DNA of 64,000 nt from Undibacterium_A arcticum (GTDB taxonomy: Bacteria; Pseudomonadota; Gammaproteobacteria; Burkholderiales; Burkholderiaceae_D). Below are positions 43,951 to 53,140 of this stretch, one piece after another. The position numbers and the translations under genes were made by a program. The stretch's first letter is position 1. Each line of letters begins with the position of its first letter. The notes beneath the pieces are model-generated. The model was not told where the DNA came from and ran no database searches. It worked only from the letters and a program-made list of their open reading frames with translations. Location of the stretch: the NCBI RefSeq assembly GCF_042660705.1, contig NZ_JBHSUQ010000001.1, one strand, 5' to 3'.

Positions 43951-45264
43951 ATGAAACTGATCACACAACTGATGTTGACTGCCGCCACAGCCGCCGCGCT
44001 GCTGGCGCCGGTCGGCCAGGCACTGGCACAGGCGGATACCCAGTTCATCGCACTGCCGAGTTACCGCGTCGGTCCTTATGGCGCCAACGGCCAGGCGTTC
44101 TATGGCGGCTACGTCGATTACCTGAACTACGTCAACATGAAGGAAGGCGGCATCAATGGCGTCAAGTTGTCGTGGGAAGAGTGCGAAACCGAATACAACA
44201 ACGCCAAGGGCGTCGAGTGCTACGAACGGCTGAAGGGCAAGAACCTGGTCACCAAGGGCACCGCCTACAACGTGATGGCGACCGGCATCGCTTACGCGCT
44301 GATCGACAAATCGGCCGAAGACAAGGTGCCACTGATGATGGTCGGCTATGGCCGCACCGACGCGGTCGACGGTTCCGTATTCCCGTACGCGTTCCCGCTG
44401 GTCACCACTTACCAGATGCAGGTGTCGGCGATCGTCAAATACCTGGCGTCGAACGGCGGCACCCTGGCCGGCAAGAAAATCGCCTACCTGTATCACGATT
44501 CAGCCTACGGCAAGGAACCGATCGTGGCGCTGGAAGCGGAATCGAAGATCGGCAAGTTCAACCTGATCCAGATTCCCGTGGCCCATCCGGGCAACGAGCA
44601 AGGTGCGCAATGGCTGCGTATCCGTCAGGAAAATCCCGACTACGTGATTTTCTGGGGCTGGGGCGTGATGAACCAGACCGCACTGAAGGCGGCGCAAAAG
44701 GTCGGTTACTCGCGTGACAAGATGATCGGGTCCTGGTGGGCCGGTTCGGAAGAAGACACGGTGCCGGCTGGCGAAGCGGCCAAGGGCTATATGAGCGCCA
44801 CCTGGAACGTCGCCGGCGACAAGGTGCCGGTGATCGCCGACATCGAGAAGGTCGTGTACGGCGCCGGCAAGGGCAACATGCAAGACAAGACCAAGGTCGG
44901 CACCATCCTGTACAACCGCGGCGTTTCGGTCGCGATCGCCACGGTCGAAGCGATTCGTACCGCCCAGGCCAAATACGGCAAGGGCAAAGTGATCAGCGGC
45001 GAACAGATGCGCTGGGGCCTGGAAAACCTGAACATCACCAATGCCCGTCTCGCACAGCTCGGTGCGACCGGTTTGCTGCCGGAGATCAAGACCTCATGCG
45101 ACAACCATGAAGGCTCGGGCAAGATCAAGATCCAGCAATGGGATGGCAGCAAGTGGACCGTGATTTCGGACTGGATCGAAGGTAACAAGACGCTAATCCA
45201 CCCACTGTTCAAGGCCAACGCGGCGAAGTTTGCCAAGGAAAGGGCATTACGCCGGCTTGCATGA
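43951..45264 (+). CDS. livK: periplasmic substrate-binding protein of the liv-type transporter
   Basis: A 437-residue exported solute receptor: signal peptide MKLITQLMLTAATAAALLAPVGQALA, then a Leu/Ile/Val-type type-1 periplasmic binding fold (FYGGYVDYLNYVNMKEGGINGVKLSWEECETEYN...). Proteins of this length and style usually bind larger acids or amides rather than simple branched-chain amino acids; the ligand is unknown. The last residues ERALRRLA look wrong. Adding one A to the AAA at about 45239 gives EKGITPACMK and a stop at 45269, so a base is probably missing. The core is unaffected. Confidence 0.9.
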   Translation: MKLITQLMLTAATAAALLAPVGQALAQADTQFIALPSYRVGPYGANGQAFYGGYVDYLNYVNMKEGGINGVKLSWEECETEYNNAKGVECYERLKGKNLVTKGTAYNVMATGIAYALIDKSAEDKVPLMMVGYGRTDAVDGSVFPYAFPLVTTYQMQVSAIVKYLASNGGTLAGKKIAYLYHDSAYGKEPIVALEAESKIGKFNLIQIPVAHPGNEQGAQWLRIRQENPDYVIFWGWGVMNQTALKAAQKVGYSRDKMIGSWWAGSEEDTVPAGEAAKGYMSATWNVAGDKVPVIADIEKVVYGAGKGNMQDKTKVGTILYNRGVSVAIATVEAIRTAQAKYGKGKVISGEQMRWGLENLNITNARLAQLGATGLLPEIKTSCDNHEGSGKIKIQQWDGSKWTVISDWIEGNKTLIHPLFKANAAKFAKERALRRLA

Positions 45265-45322
45265 AGTGAGTTCGGTTTTTGCTTTTATCTTGACCAAGGT
45301 GTTCGGTAAAAGTAGCCGGGAA

Positions 45323-45516
45323 TCCCCTCCCCCCTTGCAGGGGGAGGGTTAGGGGCGCAGCAGGGAATTCGGGAGGCATGCCTCCTGCCTGCGTAGCGGT
45401 ATCCGCTTGCAAGCGGATACGCGCACTGCAAGTGGGGGTAGAGTCGTCGACAAACAGCATTCGTTGTCTAGCGACCACCCCACCCCCATCCTAACCTTCC
45501 CCCTGAGGGGGAAGGG
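45323..45516. repeat. paired-hairpin repeat between livK and livF, best complete copy
   Basis: The left stem is CCTCCCCCCTTGCAGGGGGAGG-like (45324-45348). The interior has GGAGGCATGCCTCC and GTATCCGCTTGCAAGCGGATAC palindromes. The right part is CCCCACCCCCATCCTAACC followed by the stem CCTTCCCCCTGAGGGGG (45495 onward). The copy at 56088-56275 has the same order in reverse complement. The rest of the 45270-45620 gap holds no gene. Confidence 0.9.
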
Positions 45517-45620
45517 ACTAACAACCACATTCGTCCGTAATCACGAATCACGGACGATTTTCTTAAACCCATTTGCGCAATAAACGGCTTTAAGAAAATG
45601 GAAAACATGGCGGAGCAAAC

Positions 45621-46424
45621 ATGAGCCCAGCACTGAGCATCAACAATATCGAAGTGATCTACGACCATGTGATCCTGGTCCTGAAAGGCGTGTCGCTGGA
45701 AGTGCCGGAAGGCAAGATCGTGGCCCTGCTGGGCGCCAACGGCGCCGGCAAGAGCACCACGCTGAAGGCGATTTCGAATCTGCTGGCAGCCGAGCGTGGC
45801 GACGTCACCAAGGGCAGCATCGAGTACCGCGGCGAGCGGGTCGACCGGCTGACGCCGAACGACCTGGTCAAGCGCGGCGTGATCCAGGTGATGGAAGGCC
45901 GCCACTGCTTCGCCCACCTGTCGATCGAAGACAACCTGCTGACCGGCGCGTATACCCGCAATATCAGCCACGCCGAAGTGAAACACGCGCTGGAAAAGAT
46001 CTACGCCTACTTCCCGCGCCTGAAGACCCGGCGCAAGTCGCAGGCCGGCTACACCTCCGGCGGCGAGCAACAGATGACCGCGATCGGGCGCGCGATGATG
46101 GCGAAGCCGTCGATGATCCTGCTGGACGAGCCGTCGATGGGCCTGGCACCGCAGATCGTCGAGGAGATCTTCGAGATCGTGAAAGACCTCAACAGCAAGG
46201 AAAAAGTATCGTTCCTGCTGGCCGAACAAAACACCATGGTCGCGCTGCGCTACGCCGACTTCGGCTACATCCTGGAAAACGGTCGGGTCGTGATGGAGGG
46301 CGCCGCCAGCGAGCTGGCCAGCAACGAGGACGTCAAGGAATTCTATCTGGGCGTGTCGGGCGCCGAGCGCAAGAGCTTCCGTGACATGAAGTTCTACCGC
46401 CGCCGCAAGCGCTGGCTGGCTTAA
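45621..46424 (+). CDS. livF: LivF-type ABC transporter ATPase
   Basis: A 267-residue second ATPase of the importer. Walker A LLGANGAGKSTT, Q loop IQVMEGRHCF, signature YTSGGEQQM, Walker B ILLDEPSMGLAP and H-loop region LLAEQNT are all intact. The C-terminus is longer than typical LivF (AERKSFRDMKFYRRRKRWLA), which is common when LivF sits beside a CoA ligase. GGAG precedes ATG 45621. Together with livG, livH, livM and livK it completes the five-gene transporter. Confidence 0.93.
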   Translation: MSPALSINNIEVIYDHVILVLKGVSLEVPEGKIVALLGANGAGKSTTLKAISNLLAAERGDVTKGSIEYRGERVDRLTPNDLVKRGVIQVMEGRHCFAHLSIEDNLLTGAYTRNISHAEVKHALEKIYAYFPRLKTRRKSQAGYTSGGEQQMTAIGRAMMAKPSMILLDEPSMGLAPQIVEEIFEIVKDLNSKEKVSFLLAEQNTMVALRYADFGYILENGRVVMEGAASELASNEDVKEFYLGVSGAERKSFRDMKFYRRRKRWLA

Positions 46425-46498
46425 GAATGAATCCGCAACATCCATGCGCCTCGCAAGCCATTTTTGCGCTGCAAAGCGCATGGATAATGCGGTTTTTT

Positions 46499-46560
46499 GT
46501 AGGATGGGTAAAACCCATCATCGACGGCACGCTATACATGGCGGGTTTCACCCACCCTAC
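46499..46560. repeat. REP-type palindromic element, copy 3 (diverged)
   Basis: GTAGGATGGGTAAAACCC (46499-46516) and its partner ending TTTCACCCACCCTAC (46540-46560) are a diverged form of the elements at 16640 and 20400. Located between livF and the PaaK-like ligase. Confidence 0.8.
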
Positions 46561-46629
46561 GCGCCTTCATCCCGACGCCGCCGACCAAGAAGCTCCAAAG
46601 AGAAATAGGTTAAATCTGAAAGCACGACC

Positions 46630-47895
46630 ATGAGCCATCAGCCTGAATATCTGGATACCCTGGAAACCCGCGACCCGCACACCCGTGAGCGGGACTTGAT
46701 GGCGCGCCTGCCGCAGCTGATCGCGCACGCACAAAGCGCCAGCGGCTGGGCCCGCATCCTGAGCGGCGTGCACGCGGCCGACATCAACAGCCGCGCAGCG
46801 CTGGCGCAACTGCCGGTGACGCGCAAATCGGACCTGAAGGATCTGCAAAAACTCGACACCCCGTTCGGCGGCCTGACCACCACACCGGTGCGGCAACTGG
46901 GGCGGCTGTTCATGTCACCGGGACCTATTTTCGATCCCGAAGGGCGCGCACAGGACTGGTGGCGTTTCGCGCGGCCGCTGTATGCGGTCGGCTTGCGCGC
47001 CGGCCACATCGTGCAGAACTGCTTCTCGTATCACTTCACGCCGGCCGCCTTCATGGTGGAAGGCGCTTGCGCCAGGCTCGGCTGCGCCGTGATCCCGGCC
47101 GGCGTCGGTCAGACCGAATTGCAGGTGCAGGCGATGCTCACGCTAAAGCCGGACGCCTACGTCGGCACGCCGTCCTTCCTGAAGCTGATCATCGAGAAGG
47201 CAGCCGAGATGGGCGCCGACATTTCCAGCGTGCAGCGCGCGGTACTGGGCGCCGAAGCGCTGCCGCCGTCGCTGCGCACATGGCTGCAGGACCATGGCGT
47301 CGCGCACGTGGTGCAGATGTATGCGTCGGCCGACATCGGCAACATCGCGTATGAATCAGAGACCAATGGCCAGCTCAATCCCGGCATGATCGTCGATGAA
47401 GACATCCTGCTCGAGATCGTGCGTCCCGGCACCGGCGACCCGGTCGCCGCGGGTGAAGTCGGCGAGGTGGTCGTGACCTCGTTCAACCCCGACTATCCGC
47501 TGATCCGCTTCGCCACCGGCGACCTGTCGGCCACCCTGCCCGGCATCTCCCCCTGCGGCCGCAGCAATACCCGCATCAAAGGCTGGGTGGGACGCGCCGA
47601 CCAGACCACCAAGGTGCGCGGCATGTTCGTGCACCCGTCGCAAGTGGCCGAAATCGCGCGCCGCCATCCCGAAATCCTGAAGGCGCGGCTGGTCGTGACC
47701 GGCGAAATGGCGAACGACGCGATGACGCTGCGGTGCGAAGTCGCCGATCCGGACGCCCACAGCGATCTGCTGATCGATAGCATCCGCGACAGCATACGCG
47801 ACGTCAGCAAACTGCGCGGCGAGGTGCAGTTCGTGGCGCGCGGCAGCCTGCCGAACGACGGCAAGGTGATCGAGGATGCGCGCAAGTACGAATAG
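46630..47895 (+). CDS. phenylacetate-CoA ligase-like AMP-binding protein
   Basis: A 421-residue member of the PaaK-type adenylate-forming family. RKSDLKDLQ and VGTPSFLKLIIEKA...VLGAEALPPSLRTWL...YASADIGNIAYE follow the PaaK order, and the hinge/C-domain motif is KGWVGRADQTTKVRGMFVHPSQV. The glycine-rich ATP loop is unusual: MSPGPIFDPEG replaces the SSGTTGKP-type loop. This may be a subgroup trait, or the enzyme may work differently. It is the last gene of the acyl-CoA synthetase/liv unit, giving the locus two predicted CoA ligases. Confidence 0.85.
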   Translation: MSHQPEYLDTLETRDPHTRERDLMARLPQLIAHAQSASGWARILSGVHAADINSRAALAQLPVTRKSDLKDLQKLDTPFGGLTTTPVRQLGRLFMSPGPIFDPEGRAQDWWRFARPLYAVGLRAGHIVQNCFSYHFTPAAFMVEGACARLGCAVIPAGVGQTELQVQAMLTLKPDAYVGTPSFLKLIIEKAAEMGADISSVQRAVLGAEALPPSLRTWLQDHGVAHVVQMYASADIGNIAYESETNGQLNPGMIVDEDILLEIVRPGTGDPVAAGEVGEVVVTSFNPDYPLIRFATGDLSATLPGISPCGRSNTRIKGWVGRADQTTKVRGMFVHPSQVAEIARRHPEILKARLVVTGEMANDAMTLRCEVADPDAHSDLLIDSIRDSIRDVSKLRGEVQFVARGSLPNDGKVIEDARKYE

Positions 47896-48096
47896 GTGGT
47901 CAAACGATAGCCAGCTCAGCGCGGTGGTCGGGCTGCCGCCCGGCGCCGCCAGCGCTCGACAACGGCGACCTTGGCCCGTCGGGTTGAGGCTGCTCCGGCA
48001 AAATTCCGGTGCCGTCGTGTGGCGAAAAACCAACGACCTCGACATCGGCGGCGCGCTTGCCCGATAATGGTGCAAACCCATTACCGATTGCATGAC

Positions 48097-48669
48097 ATGC
48101 TAGATTTTCACGCCGAACGCGCCCGCAGCCTGCTGGGCAAGGCCGAACTGATCCACGACCACGATGCAGTGCAGGCGGCCGTCGCCCGTGTCGCCGCCGC
48201 CTTGAACCAACGCTTCAACCAGCCGGACAGCCCGCCGTTTCCGCTGGTGCTGGGCGTGATGGGTGGCGCGGTGGTGTTCACCGGCCAGTTGCTGCCGCAA
48301 CTGGCATTCCCGCTCGAATACGATTACATCCACGTCACGCGCTACGGCGACGACGCGCAAGGCGGCAAGGTGGTCTGGAAAGTAATCCCGCGTTCCAATG
48401 TCAAGGACCGCATCGTGATCGTGGTCGACGATATTCTGGATGAGGGCGAGACCCTGGCCCATGTCAAACAGCGTCTACTCGACATGGGTGCGGCCGAAGT
48501 GTTGTGCGCGGTGTTTGCCGACAAGGCAATCGGGAAACCAAAGCCGATCACGGCCGATTATGTCGGCGTCACGGTGCCGAATAAATTTGTGGTCGGTTTC
48601 GGCATGGATGCGCACAGTTACTGGCGCAATCTGCCGGAGATCTGGGCGCTGCAGTCCGAAGAGGAGTGA
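48097..48669 (+). CDS. hpt: hypoxanthine-guanine phosphoribosyltransferase
   Basis: A 190-residue purine-salvage enzyme transferring phosphoribose from PRPP to hypoxanthine or guanine. The PRPP-binding motif is IVIVVDDILDEGETL. The flexible-loop and purine-site segments (HVTRYGDDAQGGKVVWK, ADYVGVTVPNKFVVGFGMD) are in the expected order. The start is uncertain: ATG 48097 (MLDFHAERARSLL) is preferred, but an ATG at 48067 is in frame; neither has a strong ribosome site. Single gene. Confidence 0.85.
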   Translation: MLDFHAERARSLLGKAELIHDHDAVQAAVARVAAALNQRFNQPDSPPFPLVLGVMGGAVVFTGQLLPQLAFPLEYDYIHVTRYGDDAQGGKVVWKVIPRSNVKDRIVIVVDDILDEGETLAHVKQRLLDMGAAEVLCAVFADKAIGKPKPITADYVGVTVPNKFVVGFGMDAHSYWRNLPEIWALQSEEE

Positions 48670-48720
48670 GACTGTTGCCGTGCAAATTGCGCTCGCTGCA
48701 TAAACCGGCGCAATAAACTA

Positions 48721-48795
48721 CGGGTCGTCCCAGCCCTTCGACACGCTCAGGATAAACTGGCCTGCGGCCACGCTGGGACCCAGCGGCGTTCGTGA
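48721..48795. repeat. dispersed inverted repeat after hpt
   Basis: CGTCCCAGC (48724-48732) and GCTGGGACC near 48773-48781 are complementary arms around CCTTCGACACGCTCAGG and GGCCTGCGGCC. This kind of scattered repeat resembles the GTCCCAGC...GCTGGGAC palindrome at about 42525-42544. Confidence 0.65.
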
Positions 48796-48888
48796 TGACG
48801 CGATATCGTTTGCAATCTGGCAATCCAAAAAATCCGGATTTCTGCAGTCAAGGAATGACTTTCAAGTTGGGCGCGCGCCATTTCCCCT

Positions 48889-49854
48889 TCAAATGCCGCA
48901 GATGCGCCGTTTGGCGACGTCGTATTCCGCCTTCAACCGTGCCACCATTTCTGCCACGCTGGGCACGTCTTCCATCATGCCAACGCCCTGCCCTGCGCCC
49001 CAGATGTCGCGCCAGGCTTTGGCCTTGCTGCTACTGCCGGAGCCGAAGTTCATCGCGCTCTTGTCGGCCACCGGCAGATTGTCGGGATCGAGCCCGGCCT
49101 GCACGATCGATTTCTTCAGATAATTGCCGTGCACACCGGTAAACAGATTGGTGTACACGATATCGGACGCCGCCGACTCGACGATCGCCTGCCGGTACGC
49201 GTCGTCCACATTCGATTCCTTGGTCGCCAGCCAGCGCGAACCGATGTATGCAAAATCGGCGCCCATGGCCTGCGCCGCCAGCACCGCGTCGCCGGTCGCG
49301 ATCGAGCCTGACAGCGCAATCGGGCCGCTGAAAAACTTGCGCACCTCACCCACCAGCGCGAATGGCGACAGGGGACCGGCGTGACCGCCGGCGCCCGAAG
49401 CCACCAGGATCAGGCCGTCGACGCCGGCTTCCAGCGCTTTCTGCGCATGGCGGATCGAAATCACGTCGTGCAGCACGATCCCGCCATAGCCATGGATCGC
49501 GTCCAGCATCTCCTTCGGCGGCGCGCGCAACGATGAAATGATGATCGGGATCTGATGTTTGACGCACATCTCGACGTCGTGCTGCAACCGGTTATTCGAT
49601 TGGTGCACGATCTGGTTGACCGCGATCGGGCCGACCTTGGCATCTGGATTGGCAAGTCGATAAGCGGCCAACTCGGCCTTCAGGTCGGTCAGCCAGGTGT
49701 CGAGCAGGTCCGCCGGGCGGGCATTGAGCGCAGGGAACGCACCGACGATACCGGCCTTGCACTGGGCCGCGACCAGCGCCGGTCCGCTGGCGATGAACAT
49801 TGGTGAACCGATCACTGGAATACTCAGGTTTTGCAACGCAACAGGCAATGTCAT
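48889..49854 (-). CDS. nitronate monooxygenase family FMN protein
   Basis: A 321-residue TIM-barrel flavoprotein of the nitronate monooxygenase/2-nitropropane dioxygenase family. Features are PVIGSPMFIASGPALVAA at the N-terminus, VASGAGGHAG (FMN phosphate region), PIALSGSIATGDAVLAAQAMGADFAYIGSRWLAT, and the catalytic-His region HDVIS. Nitronate (propionate 3-nitronate) detoxification is the usual role, but some relatives act as enoyl reductases, so the substrate is not certain. It stands alone on the minus strand. Confidence 0.88.
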   Translation of the reverse strand: MTLPVALQNLSIPVIGSPMFIASGPALVAAQCKAGIVGAFPALNARPADLLDTWLTDLKAELAAYRLANPDAKVGPIAVNQIVHQSNNRLQHDVEMCVKHQIPIIISSLRAPPKEMLDAIHGYGGIVLHDVISIRHAQKALEAGVDGLILVASGAGGHAGPLSPFALVGEVRKFFSGPIALSGSIATGDAVLAAQAMGADFAYIGSRWLATKESNVDDAYRQAIVESAASDIVYTNLFTGVHGNYLKKSIVQAGLDPDNLPVADKSAMNFGSGSSSKAKAWRDIWGAGQGVGMMEDVPSVAEMVARLKAEYDVAKRRICGI

Positions 49855-50031
49855 GACAAGCTCGCGAAGTGGGTGGGACAGCGAAGAGGCTTGATTATAA
49901 GAGAAAAAAGAACGAGCGTGCTAGATTGTCAGCTCTAGTCGCGCAGCCGAGCGCCCGCCGTCGCGTCGGCGCTGCGCCTTGCATGACGCCGGTCCCGTGC
50001 GCCGTCAGTGTGATCGATTCCGCTGCGCCGA

Positions 50032-50991
50032 TCAGCCGCGGTCGACCAGCTTGCCGTCCACCAGCTCGGCCGCGCCGGCCCTGACCAGTTGTGCCACCAC
50101 CCATTGCGCCAGGTCCGGCATCGAATGGCCGAGATAGCGCCGGTTCGATTCGGCGATCAGGCGGATTCCGGACAGCAGTTGCGGCAGTTCCGTGACGGCG
50201 ATGACCTGGCGCTCCAGCAGCAGGAACTTGAGCAACACCTTGACCGCATTCTGGGCGTTGCGCACCGGGTCCGCCGCCAGGTAGTCGAGACGCGAGCGTG
50301 CCCGCTCGAGTGCCGCCTCGATCCCGGCAAACGGCGCGCCATGGCCCGGAATCACCAGCCGCACGTCGAGCCCTGCAATCAAGTCCAGCGTGGCGCCGGT
50401 CTCGGCGAAACCGGACTCACCCTCCAATTCCGGAAAAATCACGCCGAAGCCGTTTTCCCACAGTGCATCGGCCGAGATCAGGATGCGTTCCTGAGGGCAA
50501 TACAGGATCAGCGAATGCGGATCGTGGCCCGGCGCGCCCAGCACTTGCCAGTCCAACTCGCCCAGCACGATCGCGTCGCCCGATGTGAGCGTGTCGTCGA
50601 AACCGAAGCGCGGACACTGCTGGCCGGTCGCCGCGAAACTGAGCGCGTCCGGATCCCAGTCCCGCACCTTGGCGGCCTCGGCGGCCGGGATCGTGGTGCG
50701 GCACCCGTATGCGGCCTGCAGCGCCGCATTGCCGCCGCAATGATCCGAATGCAGATGGGTGTTGATCAGCCGGTCCAGCCGCCGCCCCTGCAAGCCGAGC
50801 CGCACCAGGGCCAAGGTCTGCGGCGCATGCGACGCATAGCCGCTATCGACCAGCGCGGTCTGTTGGCGGCCGAGAAACAGGATATTGTTGGCGGACAGCC
50901 AGCCGCGCTCCAGTACGCGCATGGTTGGTGGCAAGTGCAGCGACAAATACGGCGCCAGATTCGTCGCAGGAAGATTCGTAAAATCAGCCAT
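50032..50991 (-). CDS. metallo-beta-lactamase-fold hydrolase
   Basis: A 319-residue zinc hydrolase. The metal motif is INTHLHSDHCGGN, further ligands lie in GAPGHDPHSLILY and ISADALWENGFG, and a C-terminal His is in VIPGHGAPF. A helical C-terminal extension (about 230-319) resembles that of LACTB2/glyoxalase II-like hydrolases. The substrate is unknown. ATG 50991 lies five bases after the stop of the DUF1289 gene, so the two are co-transcribed. The longer frame upstream overlaps DUF1289 and is rejected. Confidence 0.85.
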   Translation of the reverse strand: MADFTNLPATNLAPYLSLHLPPTMRVLERGWLSANNILFLGRQQTALVDSGYASHAPQTLALVRLGLQGRRLDRLINTHLHSDHCGGNAALQAAYGCRTTIPAAEAAKVRDWDPDALSFAATGQQCPRFGFDDTLTSGDAIVLGELDWQVLGAPGHDPHSLILYCPQERILISADALWENGFGVIFPELEGESGFAETGATLDLIAGLDVRLVIPGHGAPFAGIEAALERARSRLDYLAADPVRNAQNAVKVLLKFLLLERQVIAVTELPQLLSGIRLIAESNRRYLGHSMPDLAQWVVAQLVRAGAAELVDGKLVDRG

Positions 50992-50996
50992 ACTGG

Positions 50997-51224
50997 TTAG
51001 CCACCCCGCTTGTTGTCGCCGTAACGGCGCTTGATCTCGCGCCATACTGCCAGTTTTTTGTCTTCTGTCGCGGCGCTCCAGGCAATGATCTCGCCGATGT
51101 TGCGGTAACAACCGATGCACAGACCGCTGTGCGCATCCATCTGGCAGATGTTGACGCAGGGCGAAGGCAAGGGACCCCGATGCGCATCGGGGTCGAACGA
51201 GTGGATCCGGATTTGCTGTGTCAT
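50997..51224 (-). CDS. DUF1289 Cys-cluster protein
   Basis: A 75-residue protein with the DUF1289 pattern Cys-x3-Cys-x8-Cys-x2-Cys at residues 23, 27, 36 and 39 (SPCVNICQMDAHSGLCIGCYRNIGEIIAWS). The family probably binds zinc or an iron-sulfur cluster, with no proven role; members are commonly small accessory genes. ATG 51224 overlaps the stop of a truncated thioesterase-like frame and is followed closely by the MBL hydrolase gene. Confidence 0.85.
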   Translation of the reverse strand: MTQQIRIHSFDPDAHRGPLPSPCVNICQMDAHSGLCIGCYRNIGEIIAWSAATEDKKLAVWREIKRRYGDNKRGG

Positions 51225-51319
51225 ATTTTCGCTGCCGTATTTAGCTGCGGCACGGTGGCGCGCGGCGGGACCGTGTAACGCCATTCGAACTGGATGCCGG
51301 CTTGCAGGTCTGGGCGCAT
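51221..51319 (-). pseudogene. remnant of a thioesterase-like gene N-terminus
   Basis: A 32-codon frame reads MRPDLQAGIQFEWRYTVPP then RATVPQL and stops inside the DUF1289 start. It resembles the first strand of hot-dog fluoroacetyl-CoA-type thioesterases (a MxPxLxxG...TVP..TVP pattern), as I recall them. The catalytic remainder is absent. A deletion that joined the 5' end of a former upstream operon gene to DUF1289 would explain it; a short real peptide is also possible. Confidence 0.4.
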
Positions 51320-51691
51320 GTGGTGGGTGTCGGGAAAACCCACATTATGCCGTCTGTTCGGCCGTCCTGTGGCTTGCCGCATCTGCCATTGTCGCGGCAA
51401 GCGCCAGCACCGCGGCCACCCATGTTTCAGAAAAGCATTGACCCTGGTGGTGCAACTTGGTGTAATTCAGTCGGCCCGTCTGCGCCTCATGGGCAGCCCG
51501 GCAGCGTCTGAATGGTGAACCAAATAGGCCGAAACATTAATGCTAGTGATTATGAGAATGCGCGCTGAAAGTTGCAATAAATGTATTATCGCAGCACAAA
51601 CATTGCTAGTGATTGCTAGTGCCCGAAAAGTTTGGGATGGGCACGAATGATACGTTCGGTCGACCTGACTCTGAAATTAACCCGGCTACCC
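51320..51691. other. intergenic region with short direct repeats
   Basis: Between divergent genes. TGCTAGTGATT occurs at about 51541 and 51604, with a third partial copy at 51614. The 51530-51610 stretch is AT-rich and promoter-like for the protease gene. No gene was recognised. Confidence 0.4.
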
Positions 51692-53140
51692 ATGAAAAAA
51701 ATCATCTTGTTCAGCGCTGCAGTCCTGTCGCTCGCCAGCTGCGGCGGCGGTGGCTCCGACAGCGCAGTCGTCGCGCCGGTGTCGACCTTGGCGGCCTCCA
51801 GCACCCTGCAAAATCTGTGTGCGGCGCCGCGCCCCGGCAGCGTCGACACCCAGGGCACGCTGGACAATGAAAAAGCCTATCTGCGCTCATTCACCGATGA
51901 AACTTATCTCTGGTACAAGGAAGTGCCAACCACCCTCAATCCGGCCGACTATGCGACCCCGGCGGCCTATTTCGACGTGCTGAAAACCGCGGCCAAGACG
52001 GCGTCCGGCCGCCTCAAGGATCAATTCCACTGGTCGGTGACCCAGAAGGAATTCGACCAGCAGACGTCCGGCATCACCGAGGATTATGGAATTCAATGGG
52101 CGGCCCAGGCCAGCGCGCCGCCGCGCAAGTGGATCGTCGCCTCGGTGGTGCCGGCATCGCCGGCGGCGCAGGCTGGCATCAGGCGCGGCGACTTGCTGAC
52201 GTCGGTCGATGGCGTCGACTTTGTCAGCGGCAGCGACATTACCACGCTGAACAATGGCTTGTTCCCGTCGGCCATCGCGCCGCATAGCTTCGGGTTCACC
52301 AGCCAGGGCATCGCGGTGACCGCCACGCTGACGCCGGCCACCATCGATCATGTGCCGGTGCAAAACGTCAAGACGGTGGCAACCCCGAGCGGCACGGTGG
52401 GCTATTTCTCGTTCGACGAACACATTGCGAAATCGGAACCGATGCTGATCGATGCGATCAACCAGCTAAAGGCAGCCAATGTCACGGACCTGGTGCTGGA
52501 CCTGCGCTACAACGGCGGCGGCCTGCTGTATATCGCCAGCCAGCTGTCCTACATGATCGCCGGGCCCACCACCACCAGCGGCAAGACCTTCGAGAAGCTG
52601 ATGTACAACGACAAGCTGAGCAGCAAGAACGAGATCTATCCGTTCTACACCATCACGTCCGGTTATGCCGGTCCGAGCGGTGTCGCACTGCCCACCCTCG
52701 GCTTGAAAAAAGTGACGATCCTGGCCAGCTATGGCACCGCCTCGGCCAGCGAATCGATCATCAACAGCCTGCGCGGGGTCGATGTCAACGTCACCCTGAT
52801 CGGTGACGCGACGCGCGGCAAGCCGTATGGCTTCGTGCCGCAGCCCAACTGCGGTTACGTGTACTACGCGATCCAGTTTGCCGGCGTCAATGACAAGGGC
52901 TACGGCGATTATGCCGACGGCTTCCTGCCGACCTGTTCGATGCCCGATGACTTTACCCACCAGCTCGGTGACCCGGCGGAAAACCGTTTTGCGGCGGCAC
53001 TCAGCTACCGCACAAGCGGTGTCTGCCCGCCGGTTCCAACGGCTGTCGCCAGCCTGAACGGCGGCGGCCTGAACCTGAACTATCAGCTGGTGCGCTCACA
53101 GTTGAAGGAAATGCGCACCCTGAAGAAGCCGCAGCCATGA
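51692..53140 (+). CDS. S41 family peptidase lipoprotein
   Basis: A 482-residue exported protease of the C-terminal-processing (tail-specific) family. The N-terminus MKKIILFSAAVLSLASCGGGGSD is a lipoprotein signal with the Cys at residue 17. A PDZ-like domain (about 120-210, VASVVPASPAAQAGIRRGDLLTSVDG) precedes the peptidase core. The nucleophile-containing GTASASE lies at residues 348-354. Probable role: periplasmic protein processing at a membrane. It overlaps the next small lipoprotein gene by four bases, so the pair is coupled. Confidence 0.88.
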   Translation: MKKIILFSAAVLSLASCGGGGSDSAVVAPVSTLAASSTLQNLCAAPRPGSVDTQGTLDNEKAYLRSFTDETYLWYKEVPTTLNPADYATPAAYFDVLKTAAKTASGRLKDQFHWSVTQKEFDQQTSGITEDYGIQWAAQASAPPRKWIVASVVPASPAAQAGIRRGDLLTSVDGVDFVSGSDITTLNNGLFPSAIAPHSFGFTSQGIAVTATLTPATIDHVPVQNVKTVATPSGTVGYFSFDEHIAKSEPMLIDAINQLKAANVTDLVLDLRYNGGGLLYIASQLSYMIAGPTTTSGKTFEKLMYNDKLSSKNEIYPFYTITSGYAGPSGVALPTLGLKKVTILASYGTASASESIINSLRGVDVNVTLIGDATRGKPYGFVPQPNCGYVYYAIQFAGVNDKGYGDYADGFLPTCSMPDDFTHQLGDPAENRFAAALSYRTSGVCPPVPTAVASLNGGGLNLNYQLVRSQLKEMRTLKKPQP

